Origin: Sphingomonas vulcanisoli
Lineage (GTDB): Bacteria > Pseudomonadota > Alphaproteobacteria > Sphingomonadales > Sphingomonadaceae
Length of the DNA: 64,000 bases
Assembly: GCF_011761305.1 (NCBI RefSeq)
Contig: NZ_JAAOZC010000009.1
Coordinates: forward strand, 1 to 64,000
Direction of reading: 5' to 3'
This document shows, one piece after another, positions 1 through 8,706 of this stretch. Every line of letters begins with the position of its first letter. The first letter of the stretch is position 1. The notes beneath the pieces are model-generated. The model did no database searches. It saw only the letters and a list, made by a program, of their open reading frames with translations, and was not told the DNA's origin. A program made the translations under genes and the position numbers.

Positions 1-122
1 CCGTTTGATCCCCATCGTCCGCTCCGCGTCTCAACACGGAACCTCATGAATCAGACATCAAACCCTTTTGGAATCCTAAATGTCGATACAACCTAGGCGA
101 TCGGCGACGCGGCCCTGAACAC

Positions 123-773
123 CTAAAGCCGTCTACCTGCCCATAGCACCCGCCCGACGATCGCCAGTGTCGCTTTGTCCTGATCCTCCCAGCTCGGATG
201 ATCGGGGTTGTCGCTGCGAATGGCGATGCGGCCGGCAGGACCGAGCGCGATGCGCTTGACGAGCAAGGCTTCCTCGATGCGCAACACGTAGATGCCGTCG
301 CGCAAGCCCGTGGCGGCGTCGCTGCGGTCGACGAGGATGTCGTCGCCGTCGGAGAGCGTCGGGCGCATCGAATCGCCCGTGACGCGGATCAGCGACAAAG
401 CGCTGAGATCGCGCGCGCCGAGATCGCGGAGCAGGCGTGGCGGGAAGGCGAGTTGCTCGCGCGCGCGCTCGGCAGGATCGAGGCTGCCCGGTCCGGCCGA
501 CGCACCGACATCGAGGCGTGGCACCGCATAAAGCTCCGCCGGGGCCGCCTCCGGCTTGCCGCCGAGCAGGCTTTCGGGGACGCCGAAATAGGCTGCCAGC
601 GTCGCACGGTCAGCCTCGGACAAGCGCTTGGGGCTACCGCGCTTGACGAATTGCTGAACATAAGCGGCGTTGCGGCCGAGCAGGCGCGACAGGCCGGCAT
701 AATCCTCCCGCCGATCCTCGATCAGCGCCTGCAGTGCGGCGCGCGCCTCTTCATTTCCCTCAATTTTTCCCAC
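123..773 (-). CDS. S24 (LexA/CI-like) family transcriptional repressor
   Basis: Probable DNA-binding repressor with a self-cleaving S24 peptidase domain, 216 aa. The N-terminal part (about residues 8-75) has a helix-turn-helix character. The C-terminal part carries the catalytic pair seen in LexA/UmuD/CI proteins: Ser135 in GDSMRPTL and Lys173 in LLVKRI. I chose the GTG start at 773 because AGGAGA (783-788) lies 9 bases upstream; an in-frame ATG at 815 has no such site and would read through the operator-like palindrome. The first codon falls inside that palindrome (766-802), which suggests autorepression. Not canonical LexA: the N-terminus resembles phage-type or stress repressors. Targets are unknown. 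Confidence 0.8.
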   Translation of the reverse strand: MGKIEGNEEARAALQALIEDRREDYAGLSRLLGRNAAYVQQFVKRGSPKRLSEADRATLAAYFGVPESLLGGKPEAAPAELYAVPRLDVGASAGPGSLDPAERAREQLAFPPRLLRDLGARDLSALSLIRVTGDSMRPTLSDGDDILVDRSDAATGLRDGIYVLRIEEALLVKRIALGPAGRIAIRSDNPDHPSWEDQDKATLAIVGRVLWAGRRL

Positions 774-802
774 AATAGGAAATCTCCTAGCAAAGTGGGA
801 AA
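766..802. promoter_or_regulatory. Nested palindrome over the S24 repressor start, candidate operator
   Basis: TTTCCCAC (766-773) and GTGGGAAA (795-802) form a perfect 8-bp inverted repeat, and TAGGA (776-780) with TCCTA (785-789) forms an inner one. The site covers the ribosome binding site and GTG codon of the repressor and lies about 45 bases before the divergent small gene at 845. Such a position would let the repressor control both directions. Binding is inferred. Confidence 0.55.
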
Positions 803-844
803 TGTCCTGCAACAAGAACGTAATAGGTACGCAGGAGTCGAGTC

Positions 845-1027
845 GTGGGGATATTGCAGGAGATCGAGGGCTATTTGCGGGCGCATCATATGACGCCGAG
901 CCGCTTCGGGCGGCTGGTGGTCAACGATCCGCATCTCATCCGGGGATTGCGCGCCGGGCGGCGGCTGCGGCGGGACACCGCCGAACGGATCGAACGCTTC
1001 CTCAAGGATGAGGAGGCCGCAATATGA
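845..1027 (+). CDS. Small conserved-type protein, possible HTH
   Basis: 60-aa basic protein beginning MGILQEIEGYLRAHHM. Start is GTG at 845, preceded by CAGGAG at 831-836. The pattern of short helices with Arg-rich turns (residues about 15-50) looks like a small helix-turn-helix or DNA-associated protein, but no named family can be assigned from sequence alone. Its stop codon overlaps the ATG of the next gene (ATGA at 1024-1027), so the two are probably translated together. It diverges from the S24 repressor gene with a shared control region between them. Confidence 0.6.
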   Translation: MGILQEIEGYLRAHHMTPSRFGRLVVNDPHLIRGLRAGRRLRRDTAERIERFLKDEEAAI

Positions 1028-1413
1028 GGGCTGCGGTGGATATGCTGGTGCGGGCGCTGATGGATCGCGGCCCTTGCTGCGTGCTGGCCGCCGACGAGCG
1101 GCCGTGGGCGAGCGTGACCTTCACCGGTGCTCACCACACGCTGCGGCTGGTGATCGCCGCCGATGAAGCGACGGCCTTCCTTGAGGGGATCGAGGACGCT
1201 GAGTTCGATCTCAGGGAGCATCTGCTGGCCGACATTGTAGTGACCGAGAGCGTGATCTTAGGAGAGCGGCGGATGGTCTTAATCGAGGCGCTGACGATCG
1301 AACGCGCGGACGTATTTCCGCCCCAACGGCAATGCGCCGAGGGGCAAGGCGAGGGGTATGGCGGGACGACATGCGGAACGAAGCGCGCTTTTGTGCCGTT
1401 GGCTGCGGCATGA
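1024..1413 (+). CDS. Hypothetical protein coupled to topoisomerase IB
   Basis: 129-aa soluble protein of unknown function with no signal peptide, no membrane segment and no motif I recognise. It is acidic in the middle (a run rich in Asp/Glu around residues 45-75) and ends in a Gly/Ala-rich tail. The ATG overlaps the stop of the gene before it, and its own TGA overlaps the ATG of the topoisomerase IB gene at 1410, so three genes form a tightly coupled unit. The tail, about residues 100-129, is low in structure and may be poorly conserved. Confidence 0.6.
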   Translation: MRAAVDMLVRALMDRGPCCVLAADERPWASVTFTGAHHTLRLVIAADEATAFLEGIEDAEFDLREHLLADIVVTESVILGERRMVLIEALTIERADVFPPQRQCAEGQGEGYGGTTCGTKRAFVPLAAA

Positions 1414-2447
1414 GTGAAACAAATCTGTGCTACGTCGATGATGCGCTGCCCGGCATCACGCGCAAGAAGGCGGGCCATGGCTGGGCGTATAGCGATGCAA
1501 AAGGAAAACGGATCACTGACCGCGACGAGATCGATCGGCTAAACGCTATCGCCTTGCCGCCGGCCTATAAGGACGCCTGGTTCTGCCCGAGCCCGCACGG
1601 CCATATCCAGGCGACAGGGATCGACGATAAGGGGCGCAAGCAATATCGTTATCATATCGCCTTCCGCGCGCAGCAGGATGCGCAGAAATATGAAAAATGC
1701 GCCGACTTCGGCCGCGCGTTGCCGCTGCTGCGGGCGCGCGTCGCGGAGGATTTGGCGAGCCGTAAGCTGGACAAGGATACGGTGGTCGCGGCGGTCGTCC
1801 GCCTGCTCGATCTCGGCCACATCCGCGTCGGCAACGAAGCTTATGCCAAGCAGAACAAGAGCTTCGGCGCGACGACGCTGCGCAACCGCCATGCGCAGGT
1901 CAAAGGCGCCCGGCTGAAGCTCGCCTACATGGGCAAATCGGGCAAGAAGCAGCAGCTGACGATCGAGGACCGGCGGCTGGCGGCGCTGGTCAAGAAGACG
2001 CAGGATTTGCCGGGCCAGCATCTGTTCGAATATCTCGATAGCGAGGGCGCACCGCACCCGGTCGGATCGGGCGAGGTCAACGATTATATCCGTGAAGCCA
2101 CCGGCGGGGCCTTCACCGCCAAGCATTTTCGCACCTGGGGGGCGAGCCTGCTGGCGTTCGAGCATATCCTCGAAACCGCGCAGGACAGCGGCAAGATTGC
2201 GTTGAAGCCGATGCTGGAACGGGTGGCGGCGAGCCTGGGCAACACGCCCGCGATCAGCCGCAAATCCTACGTCCATCCCGCGCTGATCGAGCTGTGTCGC
2301 ACCGGCGACGCCACTGGGCTTTGCGAGCTCAAGCTTCCGCGCGCGACCAAATGGATGCGTGGCCCGGAACGCGCGTTGATCGCGTTTCTGGACGAGATCG
2401 CCTCTTTGGAGCGGAAAGCCGCGAAAGCCCAAGCCAAGGCCGCATGA
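1410..2447 (+). CDS. DNA topoisomerase IB (poxvirus-like bacterial type)
   Basis: Relaxes supercoils by a transient 3'-phosphotyrosyl link. The 345-aa length fits bacterial topoisomerase IB proteins. The catalytic core is recognisable: basic residues in the RVGNEAYAKQNKSFGATTLR region, the KHFRTWGAS segment and the active-site Tyr287 in SRKSYVHPAL. ATG 1410 is preferred over upstream in-frame codons because it overlaps the previous stop as ATGA and gives the expected N-terminus. The C-terminus is a Lys/Ala-rich tail. Not essential in the bacteria where the family has been studied; role in the cell here unknown. Confidence 0.9.
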   Translation: MSETNLCYVDDALPGITRKKAGHGWAYSDAKGKRITDRDEIDRLNAIALPPAYKDAWFCPSPHGHIQATGIDDKGRKQYRYHIAFRAQQDAQKYEKCADFGRALPLLRARVAEDLASRKLDKDTVVAAVVRLLDLGHIRVGNEAYAKQNKSFGATTLRNRHAQVKGARLKLAYMGKSGKKQQLTIEDRRLAALVKKTQDLPGQHLFEYLDSEGAPHPVGSGEVNDYIREATGGAFTAKHFRTWGASLLAFEHILETAQDSGKIALKPMLERVAASLGNTPAISRKSYVHPALIELCRTGDATGLCELKLPRATKWMRGPERALIAFLDEIASLERKAAKAQAKAA

Positions 2448-2474
2448 TGATCCAATGTGAAACCATGCTCCCGC

Positions 2475-2538
2475 GTAGGCCGGAGCGCCGGCCACCCGCG
2501 CCGCGCCTACTTTCCAGCACTCCGGCCTTCGCCGGAGT
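2475..2538. repeat. GC-rich hairpin pair between topoisomerase and channel genes
   Basis: ACTCCGGC (2519-2526) and GCCGGAGT (2531-2538) form a perfect 8-bp stem with loop CTTC. Just upstream GTAGGC (2475-2480) pairs with GCCTAC (2505-2510). No T-run follows, so this is either a REP-like intergenic repeat or a factor-dependent terminator for the upstream operon. Whether it recurs in the genome cannot be seen from one window. Confidence 0.5.
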
Positions 2539-2564
2539 ACCGATCGCGCTTATGCGAGGCTGTC

Positions 2565-3794
2565 ATGCCTGATGCCACAACCACCAATGCAGCCGTAGCA
2601 GCCCACAAGCCGCCGCCGCTGATCGTTTCGCGCACCGCGTTCCAGCAATTGTTCGATCAGAGCTGGAACTGGCTGCTGCGCCATTATCTCCAGATCGGCA
2701 TCGCGGTTGCGGTCGCGACGGTGCTGGTGCTGGCGATGCTCGGTCTGCGCACGCTCGCCACGCGGCTGTGCGCGCGGCAGGACAAGTGGCTGACGCATTG
2801 GCCGCGCACGCTGGGCCGCGTGACGAGCAAGACCAGCATCGTCTTCATGGTGCTGTTCGCGGCCAAGCTGGTGGATGGCTATGCCGATCCGCCGGTGATG
2901 GTGGCGCAGACCATCAACGTGCTCTTCACGATCGCCTCCGCGATCCAGGTGGCGATCTGGGTGCGCGAGCTGGTGATGAGCCTGGTCGAGCATCGCGCCG
3001 GCGGCGGCAATCACGCCGGGCTTTCCAGCGCCGTCGGCATCATCCGCATGCTGGTGACGACGGTGCTGTTCGCGATCACCGCGGTGGCGATCCTCGATAA
3101 CCTCGGCGTCAACGTCACCGGCGTGATCGCGGGGCTCGGCATCGGCGGCATCGCCATCGGTCTGGCCGCCAAGGGCATCTTCGACGATCTCTTTTCGGCG
3201 CTGTCGATCATTTTCGATCGGCCGTTCAGCCAGGGCGATTCGATCACCTGGGACAAGACCAGCGGCACCGTGGAGGCGATCGGCCTCAAGACCACGCGGG
3301 TGCGCGCCGTAACGGGTGAGGAGGTGGTGATCTCCAACACCAACCTGCTGAACAAGGAGCTGCACAATATGGCGCGGCTCAATCGGCGGCGGATCGTGAC
3401 GACGCTAGGGCTCGCTTATTACACGCCGCCCGAGGTGTGCGAGCGGGTGCCGCAGATGGTGAAGAAGGTCGTCGAGGACGTGCCCAAGTGCAAGCTGGTG
3501 CGCTGCGGCCTCTCCGAATTCGGCGCCTCCAGCCTCGATTTCCAGCTGCAATATGATGTTCAGTCGAGCCTGTATGACGAGGTGTTCAACGCCCGGCACG
3601 AAGTCTCGGTTCGCATCCTGCAGGCGTTCAACGATGCGGGCATCGATTTCGCCTGGCCAACGCAGACCACGATCGAGGCGGGGCCGGACGGCAAGCCGGT
3701 CAGGCCCTCGGCCGGCGTGAACAAGGCCGCCGCGCGGAGCAATCTCGCGGATCCTGCGCCGATGCCGGTAGGCCCGGAAGAAGCCCCGGAATAG
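2565..3794 (+). CDS. MscS-family mechanosensitive ion channel
   Basis: Inner-membrane channel or osmotic safety valve, 409 aa. Hydrophobic helices lie at roughly residues 36-60, 90-110, 120-145 and 160-180. The pore-lining helix is rich in Gly and Ala (GVIAGLGIGGIAIGLAAKG), followed by the MscS beta domain (DDLFSALSIIFDRPFSQGD and the ISNTNLLNKEL segment). This matches the MscS/YggB fold. ATG 2565 is chosen because upstream in-frame codons read through the intergenic hairpins. The C-terminus (from about residue 370) is a Pro/Ala-rich tail. Confidence 0.88.
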   Translation: MPDATTTNAAVAAHKPPPLIVSRTAFQQLFDQSWNWLLRHYLQIGIAVAVATVLVLAMLGLRTLATRLCARQDKWLTHWPRTLGRVTSKTSIVFMVLFAAKLVDGYADPPVMVAQTINVLFTIASAIQVAIWVRELVMSLVEHRAGGGNHAGLSSAVGIIRMLVTTVLFAITAVAILDNLGVNVTGVIAGLGIGGIAIGLAAKGIFDDLFSALSIIFDRPFSQGDSITWDKTSGTVEAIGLKTTRVRAVTGEEVVISNTNLLNKELHNMARLNRRRIVTTLGLAYYTPPEVCERVPQMVKKVVEDVPKCKLVRCGLSEFGASSLDFQLQYDVQSSLYDEVFNARHEVSVRILQAFNDAGIDFAWPTQTTIEAGPDGKPVRPSAGVNKAAARSNLADPAPMPVGPEEAPE

Positions 3795-3852
3795 GAATGA
3801 GGAACCGCCTGCGACATTCGCCGGTTCTTCTCCCGATTACGGGAGATTTTCG

Positions 3853-4341
3853 ATGTTTGACGATAAAGCCGATCTGGAAGGCCGCCTCTGGAAGGAGCTG
3901 AAGTCCAGTCCGTTCCTGATGCTCGGCGTCGATGGCGCGCGCGATGGCCATGCCCAGCCGATGACGGCACAGCATGACGAGGATACCGGCAACACTTTGT
4001 GGTTCTTCACCACCAAGGATAATTCGCTGATCGCGGCGCTGGGCGAATCGAACCGCGCCATCGCGACCTACACGGGCAAGGGGCATGACCTGTTTGCCAC
4101 GATCCACGGTGCCCTGCGTGAAGATACCGATCGCGCGGTGGTCGACAAGCTGTGGAACAGCCATGTCGAGGCTTGGTTCGAGGGCGGCAAGGCCGATCCC
4201 AAGCTGGCGCTGCTGCGGCTCGATCCTGAGAAAGCAACGATCTGGAAGGGCGGCAGCTTCATCGGCGCGGCGATCGACAAGCTGCTGGGGAAGGATCCCA
4301 AGGAAGATTACAAAGACAATATGACAACTGTGACGCTGTAA
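3853..4341 (+). CDS. Pyridoxamine 5'-phosphate oxidase-like (general stress protein 26 type)
   Basis: 162-aa soluble protein with the split beta-barrel pattern of the PNPOx-like general stress proteins, which bind flavin or a related cofactor; the substrate is unknown. Recognisable parts are the early strand SPFLMLGVDG, the WFFTTKDNSLIAAL core and a C-terminal segment (ATIWKGGSFIGAAIDKLLG) typical of this subgroup. GGGAGA at about 3841-3846 sets the start at 3853. It stands alone and converges with the dipeptide epimerase gene, with a palindromic repeat between them. Confidence 0.8.
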   Translation: MFDDKADLEGRLWKELKSSPFLMLGVDGARDGHAQPMTAQHDEDTGNTLWFFTTKDNSLIAALGESNRAIATYTGKGHDLFATIHGALREDTDRAVVDKLWNSHVEAWFEGGKADPKLALLRLDPEKATIWKGGSFIGAAIDKLLGKDPKEDYKDNMTTVTL

Positions 4342-4343
4342 AG

Positions 4344-4463
4344 CCCTCTCCCATTTTGGGAGAGGGTTGGGAGAGGGGCGAGCGTAGCGAGCATCGGCAT
4401 CGCCGCTTACCCCTCACCCCGCCGCGCTTCGCGCGAGTCGCCCTCTCCCACAAGGGGAGAGGG
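4344..4463. repeat. REP-like double hairpin between convergent genes
   Basis: Two near-identical hairpins bound this element: CCCTCTCCC (4344-4352) with GGGAGAGGG (4358-4366), and CCCTCTCCC (4441-4449) with GGGAGAGGG (4455-4463). The same CCCTCTCCC/GGGAGAGGG words thus occur in inverted order at both ends of a roughly 120-bp unit, like a REP doublet. It fills the gap between convergent genes and could end transcription from both sides. Sequences of this look are common between genes in Proteobacteria. Confidence 0.7.
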
Positions 4464-4470
4464 GTTATTA

Positions 4471-5445
4471 TCAGCCCCATAACTCCGCGGCGGGTGGCGC
4501 AAGTCGCCCGCCGTTTTGCTGCAGGGCATGGGGGCGATCCTCGGCGAGCAGCAGCGCACCGTCCAGATCCACCCAGCGCGCGCCCTGCGCGGCCAGCATT
4601 GCGGGGGCGATGCCGAGCGAGGTGGCGAGCATGCAGCCGACCATGATCTCCAGCCCCATCGCCTTCGCCTCGTCCGCAAGCGCGAACGCTTCGGTCAGCC
4701 CGCCGCATTTATCGAGCTTGATGTTGACCGCCTGATAGCGGCCGGCGAGCCGGGGCAGATCGCTGCGATCCTGGCAGCTTTCGTCGGCAGCGAGCGGAAT
4801 CGGGCTCCGCACGCCATCGAGGCAATGATCCTCGCCCGCCTTGACCGGCTGCTCGATCAGCTCGACGCCGAATGGCAGGAGCCTGGCCGCTTCGGCAGCC
4901 ACATCGTGCCCGGTCCATGCCTCGTTCGCATCGACGATCAGCCGCGCGTTAGGCGCACCCCGCCGCACCGCCGCCACCCGCGCCTCATCGCCCTCACCCG
5001 CGAGCTTGAGCTTGAGCAAGGGCAGATGCGCGGCGGCGCGGGCGTCGGCTTCCATGCGATCAGGTTCGCCGAGCGAGATGGTGAAAGCCGTGGTGAGCGG
5101 CTGTGACTCAGGCAGTCCGGCGAGCGACCAGGCCGGCCGGCCTGCGTGCTTGGCTTCCCAATCCCACAGCGCGCAATCGAGCGCATTGCGCGCCGCGCCG
5201 CGCGGCAGGCGGTGCTGGAGATGGGCGCGGCTCAGGAGATCGCTGCCCAGGGCTTCGATCGCGGCGAGGACCGTCTCCGCCGTCTCGCCATGATAATAGA
5301 TCGGCGTGGCTTCGCCCCGGCCCGTGATCCCGTCACGGCTCACTTCGGCGACGACGACGTCGACGTGCGTCTTGGCACCGCGCGCGATCGTGAAAGCGCC
5401 GCGCACGGGCCAGCGTTCGATGCGTGCGGCGATGCAGAAACTCAT
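4471..5445 (-). CDS. Dipeptide epimerase (enolase superfamily, L-Ala-D/L-Glu epimerase type)
   Basis: Epimerises a dipeptide, probably from peptidoglycan turnover (L-Ala-D-Glu to L-Ala-L-Glu). The 324 aa show the muconate lactonizing enzyme fold: capping domain to about residue 115, then the barrel with LKLKL (general-base Lys), Mg ligands in DANEAW, IEQP and ADES, and KLDKCGG carrying the second general-base Lys. GCMLATS near the end also fits this subgroup. Substrate specificity is inferred from family resemblance only. The upstream gene on this strand, PHA depolymerase, is metabolically unrelated. Confidence 0.87.
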   Translation of the reverse strand: MSFCIAARIERWPVRGAFTIARGAKTHVDVVVAEVSRDGITGRGEATPIYYHGETAETVLAAIEALGSDLLSRAHLQHRLPRGAARNALDCALWDWEAKHAGRPAWSLAGLPESQPLTTAFTISLGEPDRMEADARAAAHLPLLKLKLAGEGDEARVAAVRRGAPNARLIVDANEAWTGHDVAAEAARLLPFGVELIEQPVKAGEDHCLDGVRSPIPLAADESCQDRSDLPRLAGRYQAVNIKLDKCGGLTEAFALADEAKAMGLEIMVGCMLATSLGIAPAMLAAQGARWVDLDGALLLAEDRPHALQQNGGRLAPPAAELWG

Positions 5446-5484
5446 GATCGCTTACTAGCCCAGCCCACGCCAGCGTAGGACCGA

Positions 5485-6804
5485 TCAGGCGACCAAAGTG
5501 CCTTTCGGTGGGCGCACCGGGCGCTTGGGCTTGACAATAACCGGCGCGATCGTAGCGGCGCGCGGCGTCCCGGCCGCCCGCACTTCGGCATCGGCGATGA
5601 ACTGCTCCATCACCGGTGCGATCTCCTGGCGCCAACGGCGGCCGTTGAAAATGCCGTAATGGCCGACACTCTTCGCCATATGATATTTCTTGAGTGCGTT
5701 AGGCAGGTTGGTGGCGATCTTCAGCGCGGCCTTGGTCTGGCCGAGGCCGGAGATATCGTCCTTCTCGCCCTCGATCGCGAGGATCGCGACATCGGTGATC
5801 GCGCCGGGATCGACCTTCTGGCCGCGATGCGTCATCTCGCCCTTGGGCAGCAGGTGGCGCTGAAAGACCACGTCGATCGTCTGCAGGTAAAATTCGGCGG
5901 TCATATCGCAGACCGAGCGATATTCGTCGTAAAAGGCCTTGGTGGCGTCGGCATGTTCCTGGTCGCCGTCGATGAGCTGCCGGAACATCTGCCAATGGCT
6001 GGCGAGATGGTTGCCGAAGTTCATCGCCATGAAGCCGGTCAGCTGCAGGAAGCCCGGATAGACCTTCCGGCCCGCGCCCGGATGATTCCAGGGCACGGTG
6101 GCGATGACATTCTGCTCGAACCAGCTGAACGGCCGCTGGGTGGCGACGGTGTTGACCTCGGTCGGCGCCTCGCGCGTGTCGATCGGGCCGCCCATCATGG
6201 TCAGGGTGCGCGGGCGGGCGGGATCCTTTACGGCGGACAACAGCGCGGTTGCCGCATAGACCGGCACCGACGGCTGGCACACCGCCAGCACGTGCGTGCC
6301 GGGGCCAATGTGGCGCAGGAAGCCGATGACATAATCGACATAATCTTCGAGATCGAAGTGGCCCTCTGCCAGCGAAACGGCGCGCGCATCGGCCCAATCG
6401 GTGATCCAGACGTCATGCCCCGGCAGCAGCCGCTCGACGGTGCCGCGCAGCAGCGTCGCGTAATGGCCGGACATCGGCGCGACGATCAGCAGCTTCGGCT
6501 GAGCGGGGCCGGTGTAATCCGGCTTGGTGAAATGGATCAGCTGGCCGAAGGGCTTGGCCTCCTCAATCTCCTCGACGATGGCGAAGGGCGTGCCGCCGAT
6601 CAGCGTGGTATCCAGGCCGAACGCTGGTTTGCCGTAGATGGCGGAGGCGTGGGCGAACACGTCCAGACCCGAGGCCATCACCGTGCCAAGCGCCGTTTTC
6701 GCCAAGGGATTGGCCGGGTTGTTCCACCAATCGGCACTCAGTTCGGCCAGCGCGCCCGCACCGGCAAACCAATTGCGCTGAAGTTCAAAAGCTTCGTACA
6801 GCAC
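5485..6804 (-). CDS. phaZ: Intracellular polyhydroxyalkanoate depolymerase
   Basis: Breaks down stored poly(hydroxyalkanoate) granules to reuse carbon. The 439-aa protein has the PhaZ-type alpha/beta-hydrolase fold, with Cys176 in VCQPS as the nucleophile in place of the usual Ser, as in intracellular depolymerases of this family. The N-terminus (ELQRNWFAGAGALAELSADWW) and the C-terminal GHYGIFNGRRWRQEIAP block, with the likely catalytic His, fit. Start is GTG at 6804, six bases after AGGAG; an ATG one base away is out of frame. No PHA synthase lies in the window. Confidence 0.87.
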   Translation of the reverse strand: MLYEAFELQRNWFAGAGALAELSADWWNNPANPLAKTALGTVMASGLDVFAHASAIYGKPAFGLDTTLIGGTPFAIVEEIEEAKPFGQLIHFTKPDYTGPAQPKLLIVAPMSGHYATLLRGTVERLLPGHDVWITDWADARAVSLAEGHFDLEDYVDYVIGFLRHIGPGTHVLAVCQPSVPVYAATALLSAVKDPARPRTLTMMGGPIDTREAPTEVNTVATQRPFSWFEQNVIATVPWNHPGAGRKVYPGFLQLTGFMAMNFGNHLASHWQMFRQLIDGDQEHADATKAFYDEYRSVCDMTAEFYLQTIDVVFQRHLLPKGEMTHRGQKVDPGAITDVAILAIEGEKDDISGLGQTKAALKIATNLPNALKKYHMAKSVGHYGIFNGRRWRQEIAPVMEQFIADAEVRAAGTPRAATIAPVIVKPKRPVRPPKGTLVA

Positions 6805-6905
6805 ATTTGTCTCCTGAGCCCCATGTGGCGCTGAACGTGCTGCTATGCAACAAGAGCCTTGCGATATGATTGAGCCGGGGTCGGACGCCTGCTAGGCCCA
6901 TCGCC

Positions 6906-8684
6906 ATGGCCACCTCGGACTCGCCCGAACCGAAAAAGCGCATCGGCGAGCTTCGCCTGGTATGGAGCTCGGCCGCCAAATATCCGGGCCGCATTGCAGC
7001 GGCGATCGCGGCGCTGGCGGTCTCTTCGGCTGCGACGCTGGCCTTTCCGTACGCTTTCAAGCGGATCATCGACCGCGGCTTTCTGGCCGGCGGCACCGCG
7101 GCCAGCATCGGCGCTTCCTTCCACTACATGCTGATGATCGTGGTGGCGCTGGCGATCGCCACCGCTTTCCGCTTCTATTTCGTCTCCTGGCTGGGCGAGC
7201 GAACCGTCGCCGATCTGCGGCGCGCGGTGCACGCCAATCTCCTGCGCCTCTCGCCCGCCTATTTCGAAGAGAATCGGCCGAGCGAGATCGCATCGCGACT
7301 CACCTCCGATACCGCGCTGGTCGAACAGATCGTGGGCTCCACGGTCTCGATCGCGCTGCGCAATATCTGCACCGCGATCGGCGGGGTGATCTATATGTTT
7401 GCGTTGGCACCCAAGCTGGCGGGGCTGATGGTGCTGGCGATCCCGGTGATCGTCATCCCGATCCGCCTGCTTGGCCGGCGCGTGCGCGCTTATTCGCGCA
7501 CCACGCAGGATCGCATCGCCGATATCGGCACCGCGGTGACCGAGGTGCTGGGCGCGATGAAGATCGTCCAGGCCTTCGGGCAGGAAGGCCGCGAGCGCCG
7601 CCGCTTCACCGACCATGTCGAAGCCGCCTTCGCCACCGCCAGGCGCCGCATCCTGATGCGCGCGATGATGACCGCGATCATCATGGGCATGGTGTTCGGA
7701 TCGATCACCTTCGTGCTGTGGGAGGGCGCGATCGACGTCGTTGCCGGGCGGATGAGCGGGGGCGATATCGCGGCGTTCGTCATCACCGCGGGGCTGGTGG
7801 CGGGTGCCTTGGGCGCGCTGACCGAGGTCTATGGCGATCTGCTGCGCGGCGCGGGCGCGGCGCAGCGGCTGGGCGAGCTGCTTGCCGAGCAGCCGACGAT
7901 CGCGCCGCCGGCCAAGCCGCAGGCGCTGCCGCTGCCGCCGCGCGGCGCGCTCAGCTTCGATCATGTCGAGTTCCGCTATCCGACGCGGCCGGAAGTAGCG
8001 GCGCTGGCGGATTTCAGCTTGAGCGTAGAGCCCGGCGAGACGGTGGCGATCGTCGGCCCGTCCGGCGCGGGCAAGACCACGCTCTTCCAGCTCGCCCAGC
8101 GCTTCTACGATCCCACGGCGGGAACGGTGCGCATCGATGGCGTGGCGCTGACCCAGGCCGATCCCGCGCACGTCCGGGCGCGGATCGCGGTGGTGCCGCA
8201 GGAGACGGTGATCTTCGCGGCCTCGGCGCGCGACAATCTCCGCTACGGCCGCTGGGATGCCGACGATGCGGCGATCTGGGACGCGGCGCGCGCCGCCAAC
8301 GCCGCCGAATTCCTCGAAACCCTGCCCCAGGGGCTCGATACCTACCTCGGCGAGGGCGGGGCGCGGCTATCGGGCGGCCAGCGCCAGCGCGTCGCGATCG
8401 CGCGCGCTTTGCTCCGCGATGCGCCTTTGCTGCTGCTCGACGAGGCGACCTCGGCGCTGGATGCCGAAAGCGAACGCCTCGTCCAGCGCGCGCTGGAACG
8501 GCTGATGAAAGGCCGCACGACGCTGGTGATCGCGCATCGCCTGGCGACGGTGCGGATGGCGGACCGCATCATCGTGATGGATCACGGCCGCATTGTCGAA
8601 CAGGGCAAGCATGATGCGTTGGTCAAGAAGAGCGGGCTATACGCGCGGTTGGCCAAGCTGCAGTTCGATGGCGAGGCTGCGTAA
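6906..8684 (+). CDS. ABC exporter, fused permease and ATPase (MsbA-like)
   Basis: 592-aa half-transporter expected to act as a homodimer in the inner membrane. Six membrane helices occupy about residues 30-310. The ATPase domain follows, with Walker A GPSGAGKTT at 384-392, the LSGGQRQRVAIARA signature, Walker B LLLLDEATSALD and a switch His (IAHRLATV). This arrangement matches lipid or multidrug exporters of the MsbA/ABCB type; the substrate cannot be read from sequence. ATG 6906 gives a normal soluble N-terminus; a TTG at 6870 is also in frame but less likely. It diverges from phaZ. Confidence 0.85.
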   Translation: MATSDSPEPKKRIGELRLVWSSAAKYPGRIAAAIAALAVSSAATLAFPYAFKRIIDRGFLAGGTAASIGASFHYMLMIVVALAIATAFRFYFVSWLGERTVADLRRAVHANLLRLSPAYFEENRPSEIASRLTSDTALVEQIVGSTVSIALRNICTAIGGVIYMFALAPKLAGLMVLAIPVIVIPIRLLGRRVRAYSRTTQDRIADIGTAVTEVLGAMKIVQAFGQEGRERRRFTDHVEAAFATARRRILMRAMMTAIIMGMVFGSITFVLWEGAIDVVAGRMSGGDIAAFVITAGLVAGALGALTEVYGDLLRGAGAAQRLGELLAEQPTIAPPAKPQALPLPPRGALSFDHVEFRYPTRPEVAALADFSLSVEPGETVAIVGPSGAGKTTLFQLAQRFYDPTAGTVRIDGVALTQADPAHVRARIAVVPQETVIFAASARDNLRYGRWDADDAAIWDAARAANAAEFLETLPQGLDTYLGEGGARLSGGQRQRVAIARALLRDAPLLLLDEATSALDAESERLVQRALERLMKGRTTLVIAHRLATVRMADRIIVMDHGRIVEQGKHDALVKKSGLYARLAKLQFDGEAA

Positions 8685-8706
8685 GACATTGAATTAAAGG
8701 TATTTG

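Noticed and set aside
1-122. Left-edge sequence as a promoter or gene end
   Set aside because: No frame, hairpin or convincing promoter pair could be supported in these 122 bases.
6843-8171. 442-codon open frame antisense to the ABC exporter
   Set aside because: Composition is His/Arg/Asp-rich noise opposite a clear transporter gene.
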